Assembly: GCA_015056815.1 (NCBI GenBank)
Contig: SVFN01000013.1
Coordinates: 39,610-103,609 of the forward strand
Origin: Lachnospiraceae bacterium
Lineage (GTDB): Bacteria > Bacillota > Clostridia > Lachnospirales > Lachnospiraceae
Reading direction: 5' to 3'
DNA: 64,000 bases
The notes under the pieces were generated by a model. It saw nothing but the letters and a program-made list of their open reading frames with translations. It ran no database searches and was not told the DNA's origin. Positions 54,919-64,000 of the stretch are shown piece by piece. Each line of letters begins with the position of its first letter. Position 1 is the first letter of the stretch. The position numbers and the translations under genes are program-made.

Positions 54919-57900
54919 CTATCGTACTGTCACCATTGCTTTTTTCACCAGGCCGTTAACAGAGTATACATAAATGGTACATGTACCCTGCCTGATCCCC
55001 TTAATCTTACCATTCACATCAACAGTCGCGATGCTCTCATCGGATGACTTATAACGGAATCTGGCAGCATATTTCTTAGGGAGATGCTTTTTGTTTTTAT
55101 CGACAAGCGTTACCTTTGCCTTGATCTTTGCAGTCTTTCCGGCCGCTACCGTGTACCGGCTCTTCTTAAGGGTGATCTTCCTTACATTACTGAACTTTGC
55201 ATTCTTAGTACCCGCAAGATAAGAAACTGTACTCTCGCCAAGCGCAACCTTTTTGCCATCTATGATCTTATAGGGCACTACATATACCCGAAAGATCTTT
55301 TTCTGATCTATCTTTTTACCATCGATCTTTGTTATGGTCGTCTTAGTTGTCGTGTTATTTGTAATAATCTTTGCGGGCTCGCCTGCTTTCTTACCGGAAT
55401 ACCCGACATATACATCATATCCGTCTGCTGATGCTGACTTCGCCCACTTAACAGTGAATTTATTACCCTTCTGGATAACGGTCACCTGCTCATTCATAGC
55501 AACCTGAGCTTCTTTTTTTGCTGCCTCATTCTCTATAGCACTCTTTGCTGTTTCTTTTGCCGCTTTCTTTTCCTCCGCACGCTGCAGCTCAAGATCCGCT
55601 TTTAGTTTAGTAAAGATCGCACCCAGCGCTTCCCTGTTCTGATCAAGATCTTTGTTCTCATCATACTTAAGGGCTTCCATTGCTTTCGCTGCCTCTTCAA
55701 TGAGCTTTCCGCATGCTTCACTGTCACCTGCAACAGCAAGGGATTTAGCCGAATCCTTTACAGCAGTCTGCTCTTTGGCAAATTCTTCCTTATCCTTCAC
55801 AAGCTGTTCTGTCTGAGCCTTTTCCTCAGCAGCCTTCTTTTCGGCTTTCTCAAGAGCGTTCTCTGCATCCGTAAGTTTTTTAAGTACATCAGCGGATACT
55901 TTCTTCTTCTGATCTTTTGTCAGCTCCTCATATACTTCTCTCGCCGTTTCTATTGCCACCTTATCCGCCACAGCTACCTGATCGCCTACAGGGAGTCTGC
56001 TGATGACATCTGTTACCTTATTTGCTGCAATCGTATCATCTACTTCTTTTTTTCCTGCCTGCGCAGCTTCTTTCGCCAAAACGACCGTTGCTTGGCTTGT
56101 GTCAAGTGTTGTTTTATCAACATTGCTTTCTGATGCGATCAGCTTTGCGTCATCAATTGCTGTTTTCAAAGCAGATGCAACTTCCCTGTAGATCGTCTCA
56201 TCCTTAATACCGTTATAATAGTTCTCCGCATCTGAAATCGCATTGTTCAGTTCCTTCTTGTCAACAGGCTTGATCTCTACTTCCACACAAGCCGGTTCTG
56301 TATCCCTGTGATTATCATCACCTACAGCCTTGTACCAGACATAGTAGGTGCCTATTAGGGTTTTTGCGGGAATGTCGATGCTCCAGCCCTCCGAAGGCGC
56401 GTTCAGGCAGTCCGTGCCGAGGGCATAATTCATCGTTCCACCGGATGCTTCACCCGTTACGGTCACAAGCGGCTTCTCTGTCCCGTCATAGACACGGCTG
56501 TTGGCAATGACATTGGCCGATAGAGCACGAATAAATACATTCTCTACCGTGAGTATCTTTCCGTCTTCTGAAACGGTAACATTTCCGGTTGTAACTGCCG
56601 ATACATTTTCTACAAAACCATTTTTGATCTCAAATGTAAATTCGGATACTGCCAAACAGCCCTGAGAAGCTGTGTCCTGAACGAGTTTATATTTACCGTC
56701 TTTCAAACCTGTGAATTTAGCACTGTTTCCTTTAAAACTTACTGATTTCGCACCATTCTCAACTCGCAGAGCTTCTTCGCCCTCACCGATCACAACCCCT
56801 GTGAGATCTCTATTCTCATTCATTGCTGTAAGCGTATACTCAGCGCAACCAAGTGCTTCCGAAATTTTCTTACCGTTAGATACCTTTGTGTCAATCGTAA
56901 CGACCGGGGCATCTTCAATAACGATAGTTCTGAATCCGATCGGTCTTCCGTTTGAGTCTACGACTGTATCATCAACGTAGGTTCTTCCGCACGAAACCGC
57001 TTCAACGCCGAATATCATACCGCCTTTTATGACGAATGTGAAATCACCAACCGACGTATATCCCTTCGGGGGTATTTCCTCAACAAGCCCATATTCGCCG
57101 TCATCTAATCCGATGAATGTTGCCTTGCCGCATTCAAATTTTATTGTTTCAGTACTTTCTGTTATTTCTTTACCGTTTACAACAAGTCCCTTTAGGTCAG
57201 CATCATTTTCAAGGGCTTTCAGTATGAATGTTGCCTTGCCTGCTTCTTCCGGTATTTCCTTAGCGCCAAGAGCCTTCTTATCTATTACGATAACTTCAAT
57301 CACTTTGTTCGTGAAACTGATAACGTTTGCACCACTTGATTCGTCAAGCGTTATCCAGTCGTATTCAGAAGGATCAGCAATGTCCTCTTTTATGAACTTC
57401 ACATCGGTCACTTCAAAGCTGCCATTGTCTTTAGCAAACAGGAGATTGTTGATATCAACAGCCTCCTTAAATGTTAGCGTTGCTCTCTTGGATGCGTCAT
57501 CATATTCAAAGCTGCACATCTCATCCGAGAACTTTCCATCCAAAACGTATGAACCCGTAGGTGCATTCAAATTGATCTTGTACCCTACGTATGTAGGTGC
57601 CTCTGTCATGGCAGCGATGATCTTCTTAACATTTGCATAACCAACCGTACCGTCAAAATCTTTATGTGACGTAAGAATGTTTCCATGACTGTCCGTTACG
57701 CTGTATCTCTGCTTAGCGCCGTCCAGATCACACCCCGTTCCGGTTTCAAAAGCCGCCCTGCCCAGGGACACATCAAGCTCTTCTGTAACCGTAAAGTACT
57801 GCTTCACGCCCTCCGGATCCTTACTGCAATGATCGGGAACCTCCTTCTCTACTATATAATATATACCCGGAGCAAAAGCTTTACCAAGGGTAACAGCACC

Positions 57901-59679
57901 GGTTTTGTCCGGTCTGATGTTGTCTATATAAGGAATTTCTTCTCCATCTTTGAAAATCTGGAGAAACACACCGTTTATATAGTTGGCATCCTGATCAACC
58001 GCAGCAACACAGATTCTGCATGTACCACTATTATGTACGAGATTCAGTACCATATCGTCTTCAGAATCAGGGTTTATTTTTTCCCACTCTCCGGTATCTG
58101 CCTTTTCATCGCCCAGACGATAGCCGCTATCTGCGCATATTATCTCAAACGGAATGTCTCTGATCGGCTTGCCGTGGGCGATAGATCTCTTGTAGAAGAC
58201 ATACTTGCCGTCCGCATAGCCCTTGATGATGACAATGTCACTCGACGGTATAGCATATTCATCGGGAGCCTCTGTTTCGATCACTCTGTAGACCTTCAAT
58301 TTAACCGAGGCAGTGACTTTATACGGAAGCGACAGTTCCAGCTCCCCGGTGTTGATCGTCGATTGGGTATACGTTGTATCCCATTTCCATGAGGGAATGC
58401 TCTTAGCCGTCTCTCCGTCTTCCGGCATTTTGCCAAACAGATGGATACTTGCACCGTCGTAGGAATAAACCTCTTCGACCACGCCGACATCAGCTCCTGC
58501 AAGCGGTTCGCCATCCGTATCCAGGACATTCACGTTAATCGCCCTATCACTTACAAAACGGAAGTCTGTCAGTAAACGGCTGTTGAGATTCATCACTGCT
58601 TTAGCCGTGGTATCCTGATATCTGACAAGATAATCGGCAGAGGTTATCGAAAGCGCATCCACCACGCTTGCGTCCGCTTCTTCATCCACATACCTTACCG
58701 AAGTAATCTTCTTAGTGACATTATCCGTCACTGTTACTTCGATTTTTTGCCCTTCGTAGGTATAAGTACTATCCGAATTCTTCGTAAGCGGCTGATTGGA
58801 CGATGTCATTTCGCCATGATACAACATCGTCCCCCGGAAATAAAACTCGCTCGCATCCAGCGCTTCGGCCCGCTTACGTACAGTCTTCTTCGCAGAACCG
58901 TCCTCCTCACTGATTTCTATCAGATAATCGGCACCGTCAAGTAAATAACATCCGTTTTGCGGATGTACTACGTTCCCATGATACTTCACCGTATAGATCG
59001 GCGTATCCGTATCACACTTGATCAGTTCAAAATCCCTGGAAAAAGACTCATCCGAAACACGCGTTCCGTTCTGATATGCCGCATTGACATTACCCTTAGA
59101 GTCAATATCAAAAGTAAAGTGGTTGCTTCCTGCCGTATAGGTGTTTTCCGTAACGGCAAGACTTGAAAAAACGGCACTCTCCAGGGCAGTCGTAAAGCTG
59201 CTGTCTGAGTAAAGTGTTACAACCGTATTCTCTGCATAACTGATACAGTCGCTGCTGTCATCAGGGTTTGTCCATGTCTTACCATCGCTCTCGTTAATCT
59301 CTATATAATACGCCGTATCAGGGAGTGCCCACTTATCAGGAACCTTCGTTTCCCTGAGAACATATTTTCCCTGCTTAACGTTCATCGAAGCCATGCCGTT
59401 CTCGTCTGCCGTTACCGTATCTTCCGGCTTTGTACTCTCAATGCCGTCTTTGACAGAAAACAGCCCAAACTTTGCATTCGCAAGAGCTTCCCCATCGCTG
59501 CTCAACGCAGAAATATCTACCGAATAGCAATTTTCACTACTTGGTGCATTTTCCTGCGGTTCTCTGGCAGACACCTCCATTTCTCTTCCGAACTGCGGTT
59601 CAGCCAGGAACATACAGGTTGCTGCCAGCAGTCCTAAGGTTCCTCTGCGCAGCAAGCATTTCAATGATTGTTTTTTCAT
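54919..59679 (-). CDS. Large SpaA/Cna_B-domain surface protein with FIVAR repeats
   Basis: 1586 residues from ATG 59679 (MKKQSLKCLLRRG), GAGGGAG upstream. A signal peptide (GTLGLLAATCMFLAEPQFG) is followed by a SpaA-type domain (ALANAKFGLFSVKDG, GKYVLRETKVPDKW). Further SpaA-like domains occur at about 420-520, 565-660 and a tandem pair near 830-1060 (GEYGLVEEIPPKGYTS; GKYKLVQDTASQG). The K and E positions suit internal isopeptide bonds in some copies; the second of the pair has Q in place of the usual E. A YDG/MBG-like domain (YDGTEKPLVTVTG), FIVAR-like helices, an FN3-like domain and a Big_2 cassette ending CTIYVYSVNGLVKKAMVTVR follow. No LPXTG or sortase gene is seen. Adhesion is the probable role. 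Confidence 0.85.
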   Translation of the reverse strand: MKKQSLKCLLRRGTLGLLAATCMFLAEPQFGREMEVSAREPQENAPSSENCYSVDISALSSDGEALANAKFGLFSVKDGIESTKPEDTVTADENGMASMNVKQGKYVLRETKVPDKWALPDTAYYIEINESDGKTWTNPDDSSDCISYAENTVVTLYSDSSFTTALESAVFSSLAVTENTYTAGSNHFTFDIDSKGNVNAAYQNGTRVSDESFSRDFELIKCDTDTPIYTVKYHGNVVHPQNGCYLLDGADYLIEISEEDGSAKKTVRKRAEALDASEFYFRGTMLYHGEMTSSNQPLTKNSDSTYTYEGQKIEVTVTDNVTKKITSVRYVDEEADASVVDALSITSADYLVRYQDTTAKAVMNLNSRLLTDFRFVSDRAINVNVLDTDGEPLAGADVGVVEEVYSYDGASIHLFGKMPEDGETAKSIPSWKWDTTYTQSTINTGELELSLPYKVTASVKLKVYRVIETEAPDEYAIPSSDIVIIKGYADGKYVFYKRSIAHGKPIRDIPFEIICADSGYRLGDEKADTGEWEKINPDSEDDMVLNLVHNSGTCRICVAAVDQDANYINGVFLQIFKDGEEIPYIDNIRPDKTGAVTLGKAFAPGIYYIVEKEVPDHCSKDPEGVKQYFTVTEELDVSLGRAAFETGTGCDLDGAKQRYSVTDSHGNILTSHKDFDGTVGYANVKKIIAAMTEAPTYVGYKINLNAPTGSYVLDGKFSDEMCSFEYDDASKRATLTFKEAVDINNLLFAKDNGSFEVTDVKFIKEDIADPSEYDWITLDESSGANVISFTNKVIEVIVIDKKALGAKEIPEEAGKATFILKALENDADLKGLVVNGKEITESTETIKFECGKATFIGLDDGEYGLVEEIPPKGYTSVGDFTFVIKGGMIFGVEAVSCGRTYVDDTVVDSNGRPIGFRTIVIEDAPVVTIDTKVSNGKKISEALGCAEYTLTAMNENRDLTGVVIGEGEEALRVENGAKSVSFKGNSAKFTGLKDGKYKLVQDTASQGCLAVSEFTFEIKNGFVENVSAVTTGNVTVSEDGKILTVENVFIRALSANVIANSRVYDGTEKPLVTVTGEASGGTMNYALGTDCLNAPSEGWSIDIPAKTLIGTYYVWYKAVGDDNHRDTEPACVEVEIKPVDKKELNNAISDAENYYNGIKDETIYREVASALKTAIDDAKLIASESNVDKTTLDTSQATVVLAKEAAQAGKKEVDDTIAANKVTDVISRLPVGDQVAVADKVAIETAREVYEELTKDQKKKVSADVLKKLTDAENALEKAEKKAAEEKAQTEQLVKDKEEFAKEQTAVKDSAKSLAVAGDSEACGKLIEEAAKAMEALKYDENKDLDQNREALGAIFTKLKADLELQRAEEKKAAKETAKSAIENEAAKKEAQVAMNEQVTVIQKGNKFTVKWAKSASADGYDVYVGYSGKKAGEPAKIITNNTTTKTTITKIDGKKIDQKKIFRVYVVPYKIIDGKKVALGESTVSYLAGTKNAKFSNVRKITLKKSRYTVAAGKTAKIKAKVTLVDKNKKHLPKKYAARFRYKSSDESIATVDVNGKIKGIRQGTCTIYVYSVNGLVKKAMVTVR

Positions 59680-59753
59680 ATATCTTCTCCCTCTTATTAT
59701 TTCCTGCAATCATAAATCCCCTTAAAAAACATACACTTAACCATAACCTGGCA

Positions 59754-61109
59754 TCAGGAGTAATCCACCTTCCCATGCTCGAGATTAGAAAACTTGGTGT
59801 ATTCCGCCAGCCAGGCAAGATCTACGGTCCCGATCGGACCATTCCTCTGCTTGGCAATGATGATCTCCGCAACTCCCTTTTTCTCCGTATCGTGATTGTA
59901 ATAATCATCCCGGTAGATGAACATCACCACATCGGCATCCTGCTCGATCGCCCCGGATTCACGCAGATCCGACAGCATCGGTCTGTGATCCGGTCTTTGC
60001 TCCACCGCACGGGACAGCTGTGACAGTGCTACCACCGGCACCTGAAGCTCCCTTGCCAGAGCCTTCAGTGAACGGGATATATCCGATATCTCCTGCTGTC
60101 TGGAATCAGAAGCTCTCTTTCCGCTTCCGGACATAAGCTGTAAATAGTCGATGATGATAATCTTCAGGTCGTGTTCCATCTTATATTTACGGCATTTACT
60201 GCGAAGCTCCGAAATAGAAATACCGGGTGTATCATCAATGATCAGACTTGAGCGCCCGATCACACCCGCACTCTCGATCAGCTTCTCCCATTCATTATCC
60301 GTCAGGGTACCCGTTCGCAGATGTTGTGCATCCACATGGGATTCCAGCGAAAACATACGGTTAACCAGCTGTTCTTTTGACATCTCGAGACTGAAGATCG
60401 CTACACACAGGTTCAACTTAAATGCCACATGCTGCGCGATATTCAAGACAAACGCCGTCTTTCCCATGGAAGGTCTCGCCGCAACCAGGATCAGATCCGA
60501 TGGCTGTAATCCCGCTGTCCGGTAATCCAGATCATAAAATCCTGTCGCAATACCGGTTACGGAGCCTGTCATCCGGGATGCTTTCTCGATTTTATCCATC
60601 GCATTCATCACAACCGTCCGTATTGGAACAAATTCTCCGGAACTGCGGCTCTGGGTCACCTGTGTAACCCGTTTCTCTGCATCCTCCAGGATTACCTCAA
60701 TACTGTCATTGGCCGCATATGCATTATTCGCAATATCTTCATTTACTTTGATCAGTTCCCGTAAAACGGACTTTTCCTTCACGATCTGCGCATAATGTTT
60801 TACATTGGCAGACGTCGGAACCGCCGTGACAAGCTCTCCGACAAACTCAAGACTGCTTACCTCCGGCGGTACATTTTTTTCTTTTAATCGATCCTGCAGT
60901 GTGATCACATCGACAGGCTTATATTCATTATTCAATTCCACCATAGCTTCAAAAAGCACGCTATATTGTCTGCTGTAAAAATCATCCGCCAGAAGGATCT
61001 CCGACGCTGCAACAATGGCGTCCCGATCCATCAGCATAGATCCGATCACAGACTGCTCTGCTTCAATGCTATAGGGCAAAACACGTTTTACAACCGCTTC
61101 TTCCGGCAT
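59754..61109 (-). CDS. dnaB: Replicative DNA helicase
   Basis: 451 residues. The N-terminal domain (LPYSIEAEQSVIGSMLMDRD) and RecA-type motor domain are complete: Walker A in AARPSMGKTAFVLNIA, KIIIIDYLQLMSG as Walker B, LSQLSRAVEQRPDHRP and DLRESGAIEQDADVVMFIYR. It unwinds DNA at the fork as a hexamer. The gene is 46 nt after rplI, in the order gdpP-rplI-dnaB common in Firmicutes. Confidence 0.98.
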   Translation of the reverse strand: MPEEAVVKRVLPYSIEAEQSVIGSMLMDRDAIVAASEILLADDFYSRQYSVLFEAMVELNNEYKPVDVITLQDRLKEKNVPPEVSSLEFVGELVTAVPTSANVKHYAQIVKEKSVLRELIKVNEDIANNAYAANDSIEVILEDAEKRVTQVTQSRSSGEFVPIRTVVMNAMDKIEKASRMTGSVTGIATGFYDLDYRTAGLQPSDLILVAARPSMGKTAFVLNIAQHVAFKLNLCVAIFSLEMSKEQLVNRMFSLESHVDAQHLRTGTLTDNEWEKLIESAGVIGRSSLIIDDTPGISISELRSKCRKYKMEHDLKIIIIDYLQLMSGSGKRASDSRQQEISDISRSLKALARELQVPVVALSQLSRAVEQRPDHRPMLSDLRESGAIEQDADVVMFIYRDDYYNHDTEKKGVAEIIIAKQRNGPIGTVDLAWLAEYTKFSNLEHGKVDYS

Positions 61110-61155
61110 CGTACTTCCTCCCCGGTCACTATCCTCTTTTCAGACAACAGCCTTT

Positions 61156-61602
61156 CTACGCCTCTTCCACCTTCACACGAAGCGTTCCCTGTACCTGCGG
61201 ATGGAGTTTTACTTTCACTTCATAGGTACCAAAGTTCTTAAGTGCTTCCGGCAGTACCAGTTTCTTTTTGTCGATCTCTCCTTCAAACTGTTCTCCGTAC
61301 GCCTTCGCAATTTCTTTAGTGGAGATGGACCCAAAGGCCTTTCCGTTCTCGCCCGCCTTCATGGATACTACTACCGTCTGGTTCTCTAACTCCCTGGCAA
61401 AATCTTTGGCCGCCTGCAGATTCTCTGCTGCTATCTTTTCCTGATTCGCTTTCTGCAGCTTTAAGGTATTCAGATTTTCCTTTGTGGCTTCCAGTCCGAG
61501 CTTCTTGGGAAGCAGAAAATTCCTTGCATGACCATCACTGACATTGACAATTTCGCCTTTCTTTCCCAGAGCCTTTACATCCTCTAATAAAATCACTTTC
61601 AT
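61156..61602 (-). CDS. rplI: 50S ribosomal protein L9
   Basis: 148 residues. [19 protein letters not shown] and [18 protein letters not shown] are the L9 N-terminal domain, with a long helix and a C-terminal domain ending [18 protein letters not shown]. Start and the gdpP stop share position 61602, so translation is coupled. Confidence 0.98.
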   Translation of the reverse strand: MKVILLEDVKALGKKGEIVNVSDGHARNFLLPKKLGLEATKENLNTLKLQKANQEKIAAENLQAAKDFARELENQTVVVSMKAGENGKAFGSISTKEIAKAYGEQFEGEIDKKKLVLPEALKNFGTYEVKVKLHPQVQGTLRVKVEEA

Positions 61603-63656
61603 TATATTTCACCTTCCTCAATCATTTTTGTAAGAGTATCTTTCAATAATTCGACCGCTTCCTCGATCGTCATGTCTTTGAGCTGTACACCGGCAGCATT
61701 GATATGTCCTCCGCCACCCAGTTTCTCCATGATGATCTGTACATTCACTTCATCAATTGACCGGGCACTGATATAAATCTGCTGATTATACTCCGTTAAT
61801 ACAAAACTCGCCTTGATCCCGGTAATACCCAGCAGCTCATTCGCCGCCTGTGCACCGATCACCGTAGGCTGAGTCACCCCGTCACTTGGACATATCGAAA
61901 TTGCATAAGCATCCTTAAAAATCTTTGCCTGACTGACCGCATCCGCCTTAGTACGATAGTCATTGGCCTGTTCCCGGAACATCTTACGCACCCTGGTCAT
62001 ATCTGCACCATTGCGGCGCAAAAACGCAGCTGCTTCAAAAGTACGCACACCGGTCTTAGAGAGGAATCCATCCGTATCCACAACAATTCCGGAATACAGG
62101 CAGTCTGCTTCAGCACTCTTTAGCTTAATCCCCTCGTCTACGTACTGTAAAACCTCGGCAACCATCTCACAGGCGCTGGAAGCATAAGGCTCCACATAAG
62201 AGAGTGTTGCGTTATCAATAACTTCTTCGCCCTGTCTGTGGTGATCCAGTACCACGATCGACCGGCAGCTCTTTAAAAGCTCCGGGCATTCTGTCAGACT
62301 CGGTTTATTCACATCCACAACCACCAAAACAGTGTTCGCACCTGCATATTCAATTGCCTGCGCGCTATTTATGATCGCAGCCTCATCCTTGTCCAGACGA
62401 CTGGTGAACGCCTCTACCAGCGGCTCTATGGACGGTGTTACATCATTCATGACAATGTATACATTCCGCCCCAAAGTCTTGGCGATCCGGTATATCCCCA
62501 CTGTAGCACCAAAACTGTCCGCATCCGGAAGCCTGTGTCCCATGACCAGGATCCTGTCCTTTGACATGATCAGTTCTTTCAATGCCTGTGCTTTAACACG
62601 TGATTTCACGCGGGTATTTTTCTCAACCTGCTGGCTTTTGCCACCATAATAGGTAAAGCCGGAAGGAGATTTCACGACTGCCTGATCACCGCCCCTGCCG
62701 AGCGCCAGATCAATGGAGGTGCGTGCAAACTCATAATTCTGTGCATAAGTAAGACCGCCTACTCCGATACCCATACTCAGTGTAACTGCCATTTCATTTC
62801 CGATATTGACCGTCTTTACATCTTCCAGCAATTCAAACCGGCTCTCCTGCAATTTCTTCAGAGACTGTTTCTTCAGGACCAAAAAGTACTTATCTTTCTC
62901 CATGCGCTTCACAATACCATCCATGGAAGCAAAATACTTATTGATCTTTCTCTCGATCAACGCTGTCAGCAATGACCTTCTTACCGCCTCAACACTCTCA
63001 AGCGCCTCATCATAGTTATCAATATAAACCATCCCGACTGCAAGACTCTGGTTATCATTCTCTCTGAGTGCCAGATGAAGAGCCGTCTCATCAAACATAT
63101 ACAAAGCGATCAAAAAACCACTGTATGCTTCATCGCTCTCTAAAATATCACTGTTCTCGATCATTCCTTCCAACGGGATCTTTTTCATACGTACCGTATA
63201 TTCCCGTTCGTTGTATGCGATCTCCACCTCAGTCTCATCCGTCTCGATCGGCATTTTATCCTTTGTAATGCTGGAAAACAAAGCTGTGATCGACTTCTGA
63301 TAACCCTTTTCTTTTTGCACAACCGCTGCAAACGCCCTGTTCATCCAGATGACTTTACCATTTTCGTCCAAAAGAGCGTGCGGAAGCTCCAGATCTCGCA
63401 AGAGCTTTCGCTGAATCTGTCCGTACTGCGTTGCAAAGCTGATCAGCTCATTGACAACCAGGGGACGGTTGGAATGATATGCCACCAATCCGATCACCAG
63501 GTAAAATACGACAAAGCAGGATAAGATGATACCTGCCTTTACATTAATGGTATAGATCCAGACATCCACAAATGCCAGCAGGATACCCAGTAACAATACC
63601 ATTTGCATATAAGTCTTTAGCTTTCCTTTTAACTTTATCTTCGTGCTATGGTTCAT
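61602..63656 (-). CDS. gdpP: Cyclic-di-AMP phosphodiesterase GdpP (YybT family)
   Basis: 684 residues. Two N-terminal membrane helices ([38 protein letters not shown]) are followed by a PAS-like domain, a degenerate GGDEF domain ([18 protein letters not shown]) and DHH/DHHA1. Metal ligands are seen in [22 protein letters not shown] and [11 protein letters not shown], and [13 protein letters not shown] is the DHHA1 motif. It breaks c-di-AMP to pApA, so it affects wall and ion balance. The PAS part binds haem in the Bacillus homologue. Confidence 0.96.
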   Translation of the reverse strand: MNHSTKIKLKGKLKTYMQMVLLLGILLAFVDVWIYTINVKAGIILSCFVVFYLVIGLVAYHSNRPLVVNELISFATQYGQIQRKLLRDLELPHALLDENGKVIWMNRAFAAVVQKEKGYQKSITALFSSITKDKMPIETDETEVEIAYNEREYTVRMKKIPLEGMIENSDILESDEAYSGFLIALYMFDETALHLALRENDNQSLAVGMVYIDNYDEALESVEAVRRSLLTALIERKINKYFASMDGIVKRMEKDKYFLVLKKQSLKKLQESRFELLEDVKTVNIGNEMAVTLSMGIGVGGLTYAQNYEFARTSIDLALGRGGDQAVVKSPSGFTYYGGKSQQVEKNTRVKSRVKAQALKELIMSKDRILVMGHRLPDADSFGATVGIYRIAKTLGRNVYIVMNDVTPSIEPLVEAFTSRLDKDEAAIINSAQAIEYAGANTVLVVVDVNKPSLTECPELLKSCRSIVVLDHHRQGEEVIDNATLSYVEPYASSACEMVAEVLQYVDEGIKLKSAEADCLYSGIVVDTDGFLSKTGVRTFEAAAFLRRNGADMTRVRKMFREQANDYRTKADAVSQAKIFKDAYAISICPSDGVTQPTVIGAQAANELLGITGIKASFVLTEYNQQIYISARSIDEVNVQIIMEKLGGGGHINAAGVQLKDMTIEEAVELLKDTLTKMIEEGEI

Positions 63657-63703
63657 AGTGTTTCTCCAAATGACAGCTATATGTCAAACAGCTATACTGA
63701 TTT

Positions 63704-63733
63704 ATTATATCATTTTTTCAAAGAAAATACCAA
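63704..63733 (-). promoter_or_regulatory. Probable promoter of gdpP-rplI-dnaB
   Basis: On the minus strand TATAAT (63709-63704) is preceded by TTGGTA (63733-63728) at 18 nt, about 48 nt before the start. The group II intron ends about 93 bp further upstream. Confidence 0.5.
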
Positions 63734-63825
63734 TACACTATCTTGTATTTTTCTCCCTGTCATAAGGTGTATTTTGTGCTTTTTATCCCTTTTTATCTGT
63801 CTGCTTTGCTATAGGCGCAGGATAC

Positions 63826-64000
63826 ATCGAGTAGGAGGAATTTCTCATAAATGAGAAATTCCGACCTCTCACACCACCGTGCGTACCGTTCGGTACACGG
63901 CGGTTCAATCAACTTAACAAGTAACACACCTTTCGGTGTAGTAATCTAACATTGAGACTAATCCAAATGAGGTTAGTCTCTTTGTACTTATAGCCTTTTG
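63826..64000 (-). mobile_element. Group II intron 3' end (domains V-VI), rest beyond right edge
   Basis: On the minus strand CCGCCGTGTACC-GAAC-GGTA-CG-CACGGTGG forms a domain-V-like hairpin with a 2-nt bulge. It is followed by a second long stem (GGAATTTCTCAT / ATGAGAAATTCC) and the end CCTACTCGAT, which fits domain VI and the 3' splice site. This pattern is familiar from bacterial introns that carry a reverse-transcriptase gene. The RT gene would lie beyond 64000. The exact 3' boundary (about 63826) is estimated. Confidence 0.75.

Overview
The window reads as a chromosomal segment of a Gram-positive anaerobe of the class Clostridia, most likely a gut Lachnospiraceae. The reasons are a pyruvate formate-lyase (PFL) fermentation locus, an F-type ATP synthase whose c subunit carries sodium-type ligands, a clostridial Re-citrate-synthase-like enzyme, MecA, GdpP-L9-DnaB gene order, strong AGGAGG ribosome sites, and many very large secreted proteins without LPXTG anchors. 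The family assignment is inference from gene content.

Layout. 1-31 kb is dominated by minus-strand genes for large secreted modular proteins: a partial repeat protein cut by the left edge, a BspA-like leucine-rich protein with a divergent double-HTH regulator, a Cthe_2159-like beta-helix protein, a CAP-domain protein, a transglutaminase-like protein and a metallophosphoesterase. Between them lie a rhomboid protease, a Uma2-like nuclease, a Re-citrate-synthase-like enzyme and a small hydrolase. 30.6-31.4 kb holds a plus-strand membrane protein and XRE regulator pair. 32.0-39.1 kb is a complete ten-gene ATP synthase operon. 39.4-45.8 kb is a housekeeping and cell-wall cluster (SleB-type hydrolase, dCMP deaminase, RpiB, Sua5/YrdC, amidase, GH18). 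46-47.5 kb has a structured element, a small protein and mecA behind a structured leader. 47.6-50.2 kb is a secreted arabinanase-like GH43 with its halves in swapped order. 50.5-54.8 kb is the PFL locus with a DUF1858 protein and a ferredoxin. 54.9-59.7 kb is a SpaA-domain adhesin. 59.7-63.7 kb is gdpP-rplI-dnaB, and the right edge cuts a group II intron.

The strongest candidate for something undescribed is the PFL locus. PflB stops just before the glycyl-radical domain. That domain, with its RVSGYAV loop, is a separate 80-residue protein two genes downstream. Between them lies a 71-residue protein that copies the start of the radical domain but replaces the glycine loop with a three-cysteine motif. 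PflA has its own promoter. A perfect TTGTATACAA operator-like palindrome sits in both the pflB and pflA promoter regions and again upstream of the hydrolase gene at 21.8 kb. Other points worth a second look are the circularly permuted GH43, two families of C-terminal cassettes shared by otherwise unrelated secreted proteins, 1.14-kb repeats under recent homogenisation, and two unassigned structured RNA candidates.
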